From: Symsagittifera roscoffensis
Taxonomy: Eukaryota; Xenacoelomorpha; Acoela; Convolutidae
Reading direction: 5' to 3'
Assembly (NCBI RefSeq): GCF_963678635.1
Contig: NC_087071.1
Span: forward strand, 10,925,088 to 10,989,087
Length of the DNA: 64,000 bases
Each line of letters begins with the position of its first letter. Positions within the stretch are counted from its first letter, which is position 1. This document shows, in pieces, positions 38,603 through 49,204 of the stretch. Made by a program: the position numbers and the translations under genes. The notes beneath the pieces are model-generated. The model was not told the origin of the DNA. It saw nothing but the letters and a program-made list of their open reading frames with translations, and searched no databases.

Positions 38603-39984
38603 GCTTGTCTCTCGTCATTCAAGTTATCTTGCTCTAGATGTAATCTCATCACTTCCACCCAAGTGTCAATGCATCCATCGGAGTCATCTTTGAATTCTTT
38701 TGGCTTCTTGAATGTCTTTCTTGATTTTCCCTCTCTCCTGTCGCTCGAGTCAGTGTTCCTCGTGGCGAAGGCCTCTAGAGTCCTGTTCATCATCTCCCAA
38801 GTGCTGGCCCATGTCATAGCATCCGGTCCTGTGTTGCTGTTAGCTGTCGAATCTCCCGGACCAGTCGTTGTATTCGACGTTCCATTCTTCATTATTGTTT
38901 TCGCAGCTGTTGGTGCTATGCTCATCGCATCCCTGGTTATGGGCAACGGTGTCGATTGCCGTTTGTTCCTTTGTGGTTCTACAAAGTCAACTCTGGTGCC
39001 TTGCGTACGATCCGCTGCCGGTCTTTCTTGTGGAGTAGAACTTCTCAAGATTGCATCCAATTTCGCCTGTATTGCACACGAACTCTTGGCCTGACTCTTG
39101 CTCATTGTGTCCATTCTCCTTTCCAGGCTTCCTAATTGGCTGTTGACATCATCATATCGGTTCTTCAACTGTTGCATGTCTGTTTTGATGTTCTTTTCTC
39201 GTTCTTCATTGGTGGCTTCTACCTTATCTGACATTTCCTTGAGTCTCTCATCTGTTGCCTTAGCTAGGTTAAAATAACTGTCTAGATACTCGTGCTTGTT
39301 GTATCTTAATTCTTTTTTTATCACCTCTCTATCTTCTTCACTGTGCTTCAGTCTTTTGTCAATCTGATTTAGTTTCGCTAACAAGTCACCCAGCTCAATG
39401 GTAGTCTCTTCATGGTCAGCTGTTGGTCTTTCTTTGGCCGTAGCCTCTGCTTTAGCGTGTCCCTCTCTTAGGTTGGCTTCTGTCGTCTTCGTGCTCACTG
39501 TCCCAAATGTCCGTGCTCTTTCAGCTTTTGGTTCTTCAGTTACGTTTTCTTTCGTTTTGATTCCGACCATTATTGCCAACTTCTCCGTAAAAGATGTCCT
39601 TTTTACTTGAGAGTCTTCTTTCACCGTTTCTTCGGTGTTGCCTATTGCATCTTCCGCGTCGTCTGTTGGTGAGAACTCTATGGGTTTCGGGTTTGGTTCT
39701 TCTGCATTGGGCATTGGAGTTGACTCCGTCGCCATTTTCCCTGTTTCATCCACACTTTGATCGGGTGTCTCTAGATCAATCTCGATGGTGGGTTCTACTC
39801 GCTCCCCTTCCGTGCCCTCTTTTGCCCTGTTCTCCGCTGTACTCCTTGTGCTGACCATGTTAACTGAAAAGTTCTTCTTTGTTATCTTTGGGCCCATTGA
39901 TGTTGTTCCGCGCAGCGATGAATTATATTTCGTGTTTGATCCACTTGACCTTTTTTCGAGCACCGGTACCCTACTCCGTCTCAT
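38563..39984 (-). CDS. Gag N-terminal part, copy B
   Basis: 473 codons from an ATG at 39984, the first plausible start after the long leader. Residues ~1-210 are charged and Ser/Thr/Glu-rich. Residues ~220-300 read as a coiled coil ('RLKEMSDKVEATNEEREK'). The end carries the first half of the retrotransposon gag domain ('WVEVMRLHLEQDNLNDER'). The domain continues in the overlapping ORF at 38602, so the closure at 38563 is a frame break, or less likely a programmed shift. Function: capsid assembly. The matching region of copy A is outside the window, so the break cannot be checked against it. Confidence 0.85.
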   Translation of the reverse strand: MRRSRVPVLEKRSSGSNTKYNSSLRGTTSMGPKITKKNFSVNMVSTRSTAENRAKEGTEGERVEPTIEIDLETPDQSVDETGKMATESTPMPNAEEPNPKPIEFSPTDDAEDAIGNTEETVKEDSQVKRTSFTEKLAIMVGIKTKENVTEEPKAERARTFGTVSTKTTEANLREGHAKAEATAKERPTADHEETTIELGDLLAKLNQIDKRLKHSEEDREVIKKELRYNKHEYLDSYFNLAKATDERLKEMSDKVEATNEEREKNIKTDMQQLKNRYDDVNSQLGSLERRMDTMSKSQAKSSCAIQAKLDAILRSSTPQERPAADRTQGTRVDFVEPQRNKRQSTPLPITRDAMSIAPTAAKTIMKNGTSNTTTGPGDSTANSNTGPDAMTWASTWEMMNRTLEAFATRNTDSSDRREGKSRKTFKKPKEFKDDSDGCIDTWVEVMRLHLEQDNLNDERQACTAIPSNLKERH

Positions 39985-40324
39985 TATTTCTATTTACAAT
40001 TGCTTTTATTTACAATTTTATTATATACACAATTCTATTTAAGAATAAAAAATTTTTGTGGTAACAAATTCTGTACAACGTGTTAAAAACCTTGTTCCAA
40101 TTCTTTTTCTAAAACCTCCGAAAAATTTCCTTTAATGTGGTCCCAACCGTACCTGTTTCGATTAGTCTTGTTCTGTCTTAAAACACACACTTGTTGTAAT
40201 TTTACTTCAATTTTTATACCGTCCCAAGATTTCCAATTACCGTCTCTACTCTTCTTTGTACCGTCCCAGGCTTCGTTCTACCGCCCCAAGACTGTTCGGT
40301 ACTATCACAGTACTTTCCGGCAGT

Positions 40325-40808
40325 GTCCCAAGACCCTTGTCCCAAGACTACTGTCCCAAGACTAGTGTCCCAAGACTACTGTCCCAAGACTAGTGTCCCA
40401 AGACTACTGTCCCAAGACTAGTGTCCCAAGACTACTGTCCCAAGACTAGTGTCCCAAGGCTAGTGTCCCAAGACTACTGTCCCAAGACTAGTGTCCCAAG
40501 GCTAGTGTCCCAAGACTACCGTCCCAAGACTAGTGTCCCAAGGCTGGTGTCCCAAGACTACTGTCCCAAGACTAGTGTCCCAAGACCAGTGTCCCAAGAC
40601 TAGTGTCCCAAGACTAGTGTCCCAAGACCCCTGTCCCAAGACTACTGTCCCAAGACCCTTGTCCCAAGACCCTGTCCCAAGACCCTTGTCCCAAGACCAC
40701 TGTCCCAAGACCCTTGTCCCAAGACCCCTGTCCCAAGACCACTGTCCCAAGACCCTGTCCCAAGACCTTGTCCCAAGACCACTGTCCCAAGACCCTTGTC
40801 CCAAGACA
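40325..40808. repeat. 14-bp minisatellite in the retroelement leader
   Basis: About 35 head-to-tail units of 'gtcccaagactast' (plus strand), mostly 14 bp with a few 12-13 bp. Two sub-types alternate on the left (…ACTACT and …ACTAGT) and a third (…ACCCTT/ACCACT) dominates on the right, showing local expansion. Degenerate units extend from ~40220 to ~40860. The unit length is not a multiple of three, so it is not coding. Confidence 0.95.
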
Positions 40809-41721
40809 ACTGTCCTCGAGACTGTCCTGTCCCAAGACTTCTTCGGTACTGTCCCAAGAGTCGTCACGGAGTGTCTGTATATCGGATCTGTTTCTTCTTC
40901 GTTGTAGGGTCTTCTTGATTCACCGTACCTTGTACCACCACTCAAGCTCTAGTAAAATTTCCCCAAAAACCCTCTCTTAAAAGCCAAATGCTGACCCCCC
41001 TCTTCTTTTGGTTCTTTCTATTTCAATGTTCCAAGCAACTTGAGACCAAAACCTGTGCGCAGGTATCTTGTGATCACCTGTTCGTATAAAACCAAACACA
41101 AATCCTCACCAAAATGCAACAAAAATCTAACTAAGAAAAATATTAAAACAGAAAAATGAGCCCACCTGAAATTCAAAGGTGACCAATGTCTACCTTTCGT
41201 CAAAAAAAATGTCTGGTACCTAATTGCCACGCGTTTTCCTCCCCCCACTAGTGATCTTATGGGGTATCACAAAAGCTATCTTTATTCGGTCCCCCCTACC
41301 AAACCAACCAGCGTACCAGTCTTAACTCGAGTTAAATTTTGGATATCCACCTATTATTACCAACGCGTGTTATGGCTAATGTAACTAAATCAACGATGTC
41401 GATTAATTAGTTACTCTAGTTTCCCCCCTTTTTACAATTTGCAACCGCTCACCTCTAACCTAACCAGCCCCCCTGCTAACCTCCCCCCTTTCTAGCCCCC
41501 CTTCTTAAGCCTAAAAATTACCTTAAGCGCCGGGTGCTAAACCTCTCAAGAGAAAACCGTAGACCTGTTTCCAGGCCTGCTTAAGTAAAAACGTTCCTCA
41601 AAACCGGGGGATTTCGCTTATCCAATTTTACACTTATCTCCTATAATGTAATGTGGATTTTAAGGATACCCGTTCTGCCCAACTTGAGAACTCGAGAACT
41701 GTCAAATCCTTCTTGGCTGCA

Positions 41722-41931
41722 TTCCCACTCGACTGATCACCTGTTCCAGTCCAGTCTCCTATTGGTTCAGCTCAAGTGTTCCTGAACCAGTTTCCCACTC
41801 GGCCGGTCACCTCTTCCAGTCGAGTCTCCTATTGGTTCAGCTCAAGTGCTCCTGAACAACCTTCCCACTCGGCTGGTTACCTCTTCCAGTCAAGTCTCCT
41901 TGTTGTCCAGCTAAGTTTCAAGCTGTCTGAA
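41722..41931. repeat. Three tandem 70-bp repeats in the leader
   Basis: Units begin with 'ttcccactcg' at 41722, 41792 and 41862, an exact 70-bp period. Each contains 'cttccagtc.agtctcct' and, in the first two, 'attggttcagctcaagtg'. The third unit is the most diverged. Confidence 0.9.
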
Positions 41932-42376
41932 AACCCTTGACAACGCCCCACACTCGGGCGCTTTATTAAGGTTACTGGGTTAAATTGCTAGGTTGATCGA
42001 AACGATCGAACTTGTAAAACAGTATGGGTATACTATTTAATTAATATAAAGGTTTGATCCAACTGATCTGGTGTCAAAGTCACTGTCTTTTTTCGTTATA
42101 TGCTTTTTGTTCCTTTTTCTATTCTTTTTTGGTTTTTTGTTTTGCTTTTTGTCTTTTTGCTCGTGTTTTTGTCCCCCTAGTTGCCCCCCTTTACTCGGTT
42201 AGCTAAGCCTCGTTCGGAGAGCGTACCAGGAAATTTTCTCGAGTTTTCTTAAAAAACTATCACGGTACAACCGGAAGGTTTGCACGTTCCTGTCGAACCG
42301 TACCGCCGGTACTCTAGAATGGGCATTCAGCCCGAAGCTGTCTCAAGTGGGTTTGACTCCGTAGTCTTGATGTCGT

Positions 42377-42394
42377 AAACACCCAGGAGCGCCA
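42377..42394 (-). promoter_or_regulatory. Candidate tRNA primer binding site
   Basis: On the element sense strand 'tggcgctcctgggtg' starts 11 nt after the end of the 5' LTR. A PBS should begin TGG (complement of the tRNA CCA end) close to the LTR. I could not match it to a specific tRNA, and the 11-nt gap is long, so this is tentative. Confidence 0.35.
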
Positions 42395-42405
42395 TAAAAA
42401 CACTA

Positions 42406-43309
42406 TGTAACATTCGTCTGCTGCAGTCACACATGAGTCTTAAGAAAAATAGGCCCTATAACTATTGGCTCAAGAGTCAGGGACACTATCTCTTGTGTTT
42501 TTCCACCTCAAATCAGTCGGAGCCAATTCGGTTCGCTTGTGACATGAGACTACGACCCGCTACTGCTTAAGGCTACTACCAAAATATCCCCCCACTCTAG
42601 AATTAAGAACGTTCCCATACTTAGGTCTCAAAATACCCAAAATACATGAACGCCGTTAAAAACCGGGTCGGAACAATCCGTTAAGTTACTTTTTTATTAG
42701 ACAGTGGAACTTTGATCCATTTCAGATGGATCAACCTAAAACTCGCCTTACCTCAACATAACAATCATAAAACACACTCTAGAATTTAAATTTGTACTCA
42801 CATAGTAGCACGCTCAAGAACCAGGAAGTAAGTAAGTCGGTAAACAACTCAAGAATCAATAAAGTAACTAAAATGAGTTTAATGTTAGTCAGTTTTAACA
42901 ACAAGAACAAGTTTTTACTCTAGACTGCAAGTTCTCGTGAACCATTGGGACACTCCAGCTGTCCACCTTTCCACCGAAGGTTCACTCTGGTCCAGTTAAT
43001 AATAGTATTCCAATCGCAACAATCCAGTTCGTGGGAAAGCGCTCGTCTCTGTTTTAGATGGGACAGCTCTACTCTGGGTTATTATTGCTACTGAAATTGC
43101 GAATAGCAATTTCCCACCGATTTTTCTAGCAACTTTCCCGCGATTGTTACTCAATTGTTCTGACTTCTTTTTTTTTGATTTTCAGTTATCGCGAGAAAAT
43201 CGTGCATGACAGGCTCCATTCGAAATTTTGAAAAATTAAATTTCACTCCAAAATTAAGCGCTTTTTGCTTCTCTCAAGGTCAAACTTCTAAATATGACCG
43301 ACTGGCACA
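42406..43309 (-). repeat. 5' LTR of copy B
   Basis: 904 bp, TG...CA ends, about 99% identical to the 3' LTR at 20441-21342. Homology stops sharply at both ends: plus-strand position 43310 starts unrelated host sequence. It would hold the element promoter; I found no TATA box conserved between this LTR and that of copy A. Confidence 0.95.
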
Positions 43310-43589
43310 ATTATTTGCATATCAAAATCTTGTCACTTGTTGAGCTTGTTTGGCAAAAGGTCATTTTTTTGGAAAACAATTACTTCCTTTACATTTTTTT
43401 TTTGGTTTTTTATAAATCAAATCGACCTTTATTTGAAGCAAATGAATCAAGGCTTAGCATATAATTACTTCTTTCGAAATATTATTTCGAATAACTGTTT
43501 ATTAGGCTTGCGATTAGCGAGCGTTATCAAACTTGAATTTAGACCTTTTTTTCGGATTAACAACTTGTTTTACGGATTGACTTGAATCC

Positions 43590-43810
43590 TTTGTATCTTG
43601 GTTCATAATGAATTCAAACTTTCATGTATTCCCAGCCAACGTAGACTTGAGGTAACTAATATGCCTTGGACGGCGAAGTTCTTTTTTAACGGGAAATACT
43701 CTGTTTGAAATAAAATTGTCGGCCTGTTATTTGTCTGCTTATCTGTTGTCGACTTAGTTGTCAGATCTTGGAATCGTTTTTCTTGCTGAGCGCATTTCTT
43801 TTTAAAGTTT
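43590..43810. repeat. Dispersed repeat, member 1
   Basis: Shares long stretches with 56970-57205 in the same orientation, e.g. 'tatcttggttcataa', 'tcccagcca', 'gttgtcg.cttagtt' and 'atcttggaat'. The diverged match suggests an old interspersed element. Confidence 0.7.
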
Positions 43811-44144
43811 CTTTTAGTGTTTGACATTCTCATTCAATTTTACTTACTTTGACTTCGTAGTTCCTTCCTTGTTTTTTGTTTTGCTAAAAAATTCCTCTGC
43901 CTATTTTTTATTGTTTTTTTTACCTAATTTTAGGTCGTATCAAGGGAAACGCATTTTTAATACTCTCTTCCGCTCTTTTCAAGTTGGTTGCTTGTTTACC
44001 AATCGGTTTGACAAAATTTCTTTTTGGCTATTGGAAAATTTAAAAAAATAATAAATTGAAAGACCTCCGTCTACAGCCTTTGAAAAAGTCTATGAGAGAA
44101 TATTTGACCCATATTTTTATGAGGAAATATTTGACACACATTTT

Positions 44145-44680
44145 TAATTTTTTTTCTCGGTAACCACTTCTCTCAAATTTGAGTTTTATGGTGTCAATGA
44201 ACAGAATTGTTTTGAAAAGTTCCCTGCATATGCGGCTACACCCATTTTTCTCACATAAAGTTTTGACCCTCGGAAAAGTATATTTTTTCCACCGTTTTGT
44301 GAATCCTCTTGATTTTGGCTCAAAAACTAACCTCTCAAATCTGAATGTTCTAAATTTTTTGAATGTTCTCGAAAAATTTAAAATTTTAAATTTTTTGAAT
44401 GTTCTCGAAAAATTCCCTGCTATATCTGAAATTTTGGGTTCAATTCAATTAAAGGGTTGTTTGAAACTCATTTTTTATGCAACTGCGTCCAAATTTTTCT
44501 GACAGCAAAAGTTTTGGACCTCGGAAATGTGTTTTTGACAAGTTTTTGAAAGTTATTTCTCGCTAACTATCCTGTCAAATCGATTTCATGGTTTTAATCA
44601 AAACAACAGGTTAATGACAGTCTACGTTTATAATTGGCTATGCCCATTTCGCTTAAGAAAAAAGTTATGAGCTCATGATT
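44145..44680. repeat. Degenerate ~200-bp tandem repeat
   Basis: About three poorly conserved units recognisable by 'ctcgctaac..tctcaaat', 'aaaagttccctgc' or 'aaaattccctgc', and 'aaagttttg.acctcgga'. An internal segment around 'ttttttgaatgttctcgaa' is duplicated with a 36-bp period at 44351-44414. Confidence 0.5.
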
Positions 44681-45756
44681 ATGATGAATTTTTGAGGTCT
44701 ACTTTATCTCAAGTAATTACTGCGCATGACGACTTTTGAATTAATATGCCTGTGTGAACTCTTTAAACTAAATTTGGAATCCAGCGCTCAATTAAATTGG
44801 AATATTTGCATTTGGTTTTCGGATCCAAAATAGTTTCTTTGAGTATTCCCAAAAACTAGCCATTCATTCCATTTTATTCTAAATATATTTTTTTTGTTTT
44901 TATTTTTTTTTTGGTAACTAATCCATTTTTTTTGTTTGCTCCAAAGTTTTGACATGGAGATGGTATCTGGAAGATGTTGAAATTGGAGAACATAGTGGCG
45001 TTATTATTGCAACGCCCTAAAAGTTATCGAGTTTAGTTTTACTCATGATCAGGTGAATGATGCTTATTTGCTTCCGCTGCCTGTGTTTTGAATTTTGTTC
45101 TTGAAATTATTTCAAATTCGTATTTCAGCTTTACAGCTAGCTCTGAATATGATATTGATACCTCCAAAAATGCAATTGTATCAGCAAGATTTTGAAGCTT
45201 TCTACTTGAGCATAGTTTTTCTGACGACTGAATTTTCGGACTGGATGACTTTCATCAACAAATTAATTAGAATTTGTTTTCGTCATCTTTCTCAGCTGAT
45301 CATGCACGCCTTGTTTTTTTCGATCTCGGCTCAACTCCGTTTTTTTAGTTCTAGTACATATAAAAGGCGGAACATCAGATCTTATTTTTATCAATGAAGA
45401 TTCCGATAAAAATAAAGTTGTTAAAAAGCATTTAGTGACCAATAAATTGTTCTCCAATTTGTTTTTGTTCCTTTTAATTGTTTTCCCAGCCAATCCTTAA
45501 TCAGGTAACATTCTTTAATAGTTAGATGTATTCGCGAAAACTGTATTCGTCAAAATCAAGAATCGAGTAAATTGTCGAGATACTTTTCAACGGACTCCTG
45601 TAAAAAACCATGAAGGTCATTTCCGTAACGGAGTCCTTAAAGTTAGAACAAAATTGGCTACATTTTTTAAACTGAAGTTCAACTCGTTTAATTGCTGAAT
45701 AAATGCTGTTTTGATGCTTCGCTTGTTCGAAAAATTGGATTTACGGAATTGTTTCT

Positions 45757-45777
45757 ACCCTTGCGATAAGCAAGGGT
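45757..45777. other. Perfect 8-bp hairpin in intron 1
   Basis: Arms ACCCTTGC and GCAAGGGT around a GATAA loop, followed by 'ttcaatcgg', which resembles a Pol III B box. No complete tRNA is visible around it. Confidence 0.35.
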
Positions 45778-47367
45778 TCAATCGGTTACTATACTTTTTT
45801 CCGTAAGGAAATTTGTCCACAGGATGACTGAAATTTGGTCATCTCCAAATGCATCTCTTTTTCTACCCAACTTGCACGTCTAACAGCTGGCTTCAACGAC
45901 TGATTTGAGAATTGTCTTACAGATGATATTTTTTTAGATATAAGTTAATTTTTTGTAGGCTTTTTTGATTTCGACCCAATTTTTGTTGGCTTGCCGGGTA
46001 ATCTTTTGTTGGCTTGCCGGGTAAGCCGGGATGCTTGGTTTCTGTTTTTTTTTTTAATTCAAAAAGTGCGCGAAACTAGCTAAAGTGTTAATTAGATAAG
46101 TGTTAATTTAGGTTTGAGCAATTTTATTTGAAATCGATTGAAGTTGAATGCTTAACGTTCTGTTTCAATTTGTCAAAAAAAGATAAATTTCCAGATTTTT
46201 TACAAGATTGACTCGACTGATTTGTCTACAAAGGAATATGGCGGCAAGTTTTGCACAAGATTCAGGAGTGTGGTTCTTTTTGGCTATGTTTTTGCGTTTT
46301 TTATTTTCTTTGTTGGCGTTTTCTACTGTTATTTTTTGTTATGATCTAGCTCTCACCATTGCGAATACATTTCATAATTGATAATGATTGAAGTACTTGG
46401 GTTATTTTCATAAGTTTTCAGAGTTGTTTCAGACAGTTGTTTTTAATTTTTGCGTTCATGTTTTAAAATTTTTTACTAAAGCAGTGAGCGGATAGGGCCT
46501 TTGACACTCGATTGTTCTCTTTGTATAGCAGATTGTTTGATTGCAAGGTTTAATTAAGTTTTCTAGTACATTTGGGATTTTTTTGTGTCTCAATGTTTTG
46601 ATCGAAATGTCTTTTCTATTGGTCATCAGAAAGAAATGGATAGAGTTCAGTCCAAATCCTTCTTTTATTTTGAAAGTAATTGGTATCTATTACATATGCA
46701 ATAAAATTTTTCTTGAATTTTTGGCCTAAAATTTCTTCAACAAAATTCATTCATTATTTTCAAGTTCAAGGCATTATCTTTTGATTTTTGGAGCTTATTG
46801 TATACCGCAAGTGATTCGAAGATCAGGTGGTTTGCCTCTGTGTACGATTTACTTTGTTACTTGACATTTTCCATTTGCAGTGACAGCAAAATGTTAATAT
46901 CAGTTCTGTGTGTCTGATCTGATTGATACTCCCTATGTATACGGATTACCTTACGACAATCTGGTTTTTCCGGCTTTTGGTCTGGTTTTTCAGAAATTTG
47001 CATACGGCACAGAACTTTTAGTCAAAATTAAGTTATTAATAATACTCAGTAATTCAAATTCGTCTGCATAAAAAAAGTTTGACAATTTCGAAAGTTTTCT
47101 GAAAATCCTTTCTCGATAAAGTCCTAAGTCCACTGCTGCTTTTCAGTGTAGAAATTTTATTAGGTAAGAGTTTTTGATTCGATTGAGGGTGTCAAGTACT
47201 ATTTAACTAGCGAACTAGGATTTAGTTTTTTTTTCAACCTAACTCGCAAATTAAGCTGATCATTTGGTATCACTTTTGCTATAATCACTATCTGTAGTAT
47301 TAGAAAGCTCATAGCATCTTTTCTGATTCATTTGTGGCTTGTGCTTGGCGTTCTTTAAGCGTCCGTG

Positions 47368-47425
47368 GCCGAAATAGAAGTGCGTGGGACTGAATTTCCA
47401 GGTCTAAGGTCCGAATCGGTTATGT
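47368..47425 (+). pseudogene. Degenerate tRNA-Phe-like fragment or SINE head
   Basis: Starts 'gccgaaatag' like eukaryotic tRNA-Phe, has a GGGA/TCC-bounded loop 'ctgaatt' (GAA anticodon position) and a B-box-like 'ggtccgaatcg'. Most of the D arm is missing, so it cannot be a functional tRNA. It could be a tRNA pseudogene or the head of a SINE, or it could be coincidence. Confidence 0.3.
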
Positions 47426-49204
47426 AAAAAATTTTTCACCAATTTACTTATTCGAGGCTTATTTCTAGTTTGCCTTATTTGACTTAATAGAGCTTTTTTG
47501 GTCGTTTTCTCGCTAGCTTTTGCAAAGCGCAGCTTTACCACTGTTAAATTTTGGAATTTAATTGACTTCATTCAGGTGATATATGAAAATGAGTAAAAAG
47601 ATGTATAACTTCATTTACATTTCAACACGGGGACATACAAAAAACTGTTTAGCTAGTCGAGGTGTGCCCTGAAAAACCTTAACATCAGTTGCGAAAAGAT
47701 ATCGTCGAAAAGTACAATCAACAATATGCTCAAGAATAATTTTTTACCTCTAATCAAATTACAGTAAAATTTATTGTAAAACCGGTCTAATTCAGGTACT
47801 GAAAATTGTTTTTGATTATCTGGACTAAATTGATTCGAACTGAGAAAACCAAAACACTTAACTGAAATATTCCGCCAAGATAGCTGCATAGTTAGAGTAC
47901 GAGACGGTAACGATGGTAGGATTTTTAGATAATCTCTGCGTAACAAAAGATTCCAGATAAAAGGTGCTATTTGGGGCTCCTCCCCATAAGTTGTAAAAAA
48001 ATATCACGAAAAATTTGTCCAAAATACAAATCGAATACAGTGTAATTTCTCGTATCTCAAGAATATCGGAAACATGATCAAAATTTCGTTACAAGAAAAT
48101 TGTTTTAATTATTCATCTCTCCATAAAATTATTTTGATTAAGATAACTTTTTGGTGTTGCACCATTGGATATAACCTGTTCGGAACGGGTTTTTCGATAT
48201 TCATTTATACTTAACAGCGTCATCTTTAATGGTAATAAGATCCGTAATCGAATTCACCTTAAACATATTTGAACACACCCGACTTATTCTTTGTGAACAC
48301 TTTGATTTGACAGTTCCTGCTGGTATTGATGAACTCGCTGCTTTTTTTCGAATATCATTGTCCCATGATGTTAGACGCTCATGAATGATAACAGTTTTCC
48401 GTTAAGTTCCCTGCCCCCCTCCCCCCCCATTTGGATGAGTTGGGGTTGAGTGGAAATTTCTGAAATACCAGGCATTCCTTGCTGGTGCAGCGTTCCTGTT
48501 GAACCACCCTTCCCTCTAGAGAACCCCATTGGTTCTTCAAATCCAAAAAAAATGAACTATATTGATGCACACATTTCTCTAATCCCAAAATCTGTTCATC
48601 TCTCTCGGCCATTCGCTTCTCCAAAGCATCTTTTTTTAAAAATAACTTACTGATAATGTCGACCTGGGCCAATACTTTACGCTGATGTTGTCTCTCTTTG
48701 GTGTTGTGTGAGGCAAATGTAATTAGTTATTTTAAATAGTAAATCAAAGGCTTTTAAGTATTTATTTAAGTATAAGTTTCAAATCCAAACTGCTCTTTTT
48801 TGAGAATTTTTTAGTTCAAAGTTAAAAGACGGCGTTGAAAATGAGATCGACTGATTTCTGGCTGATGATTCGTTCGTTGAAAATTTATAACTCAATGTTT
48901 CTATCGAAGAAAAAACATATGCAGTAGATGGTTTTGAGTCAAGGCAAATATTAACGTTAACTGCGTCGTTCGAAGTGCGAAAATAGATTTTTTATCTGGG
49001 TGCGCGGAGTAAGGGAGGGAGGGGGCTATTAAAACTAATACGGGCGTGTACCCAGGTATATTTGCTCTAGCTACATCTTCGAAAATATTTTCAATATTCA
49101 TTTTTTTCTAAGAACTATTTTCAGACTTGTTTTCCTCTGTGTACAAGCTCAGAATCTAGGGAATTGTTTTTATGTCAAGATTTCGAATGATTGGTTTCTT
49201 ATAG

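Larger units (their letters stand above)
39985..42405 (-). other. Long untranslated leader of copy B
   Basis: 2.4 kb between the 5' LTR and gag with no credible ORF. In element sense, from the LTR, it holds a possible primer binding site, three 70-bp repeats (41722-41931), runs of five or six G (C-runs on the plus strand, e.g. 41468-41501), and a 14-bp minisatellite (40325-40808). ORFs predicted across the minisatellite on both strands are repeat artefacts. Confidence 0.75.
20441..43309 (-). mobile_element. Giant Ty3/gypsy-type LTR retroelement, copy B (complete)
   Basis: A full-length 22.9-kb element on the minus strand: 5' LTR (42406-43309), 2.4-kb leader, gag (39984 downwards), pol with macro-like tail (to 31182), a ~540-bp gap, the second coding block (30643-21771), 3' untranslated region and 3' LTR (20441-21342). 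The two LTRs differ at about ten positions over ~903 bp (around 1%), so the insertion is fairly recent. Small indels and nonsense changes break gag, pol and the second block, mostly at sites that differ from those in copy A. The flanks share only ATT next to the LTR edges; I see no clean 4-6-bp target duplication. It lies in an intron, opposite in direction to the host gene. Confidence 0.95.
20379..49204 (+). other. Intron 1 of the PHF10 homologue, containing the whole of copy B
   Basis: Donor GT at 20379, acceptor 'ggtttcttatag' ending at 49204. The phase-2 donor matches the one-base completion at the acceptor, so splicing preserves the reading frame. 22.9 kb of the 28.8 kb is the antisense giant retroelement; the rest is AT-rich host sequence (20381-20440 and 43310-49204). 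Confidence 0.85.
43310..49204. other. Remainder of PHF10 intron 1
   Basis: AT-rich host sequence without a convincing exon. It contains a dispersed repeat (43590-43810), degenerate ~200-bp repeats (44145-44680) with a 36-bp duplication inside, a 22-bp direct duplication near 45980-46024, a small perfect hairpin (45757-45777) and a tRNA-like fragment (47368-47425). Confidence 0.6.

Noticed and set aside
40421-40945. Repetitive ORFs (SQDxCPKT-like and SWDxGLGT-like) on both strands across the minisatellite
   Set aside because: They are translations of a 14-bp tandem repeat in all frames; the unit is not a multiple of three and both strands are open alike, so coding is not supported.
49191-49204. 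ATG at 49191 as the start of the PHD-finger protein
   Set aside because: It lies in the polypyrimidine/acceptor region of the intron; the reading frame is explained exactly by splicing from the SAY exon.
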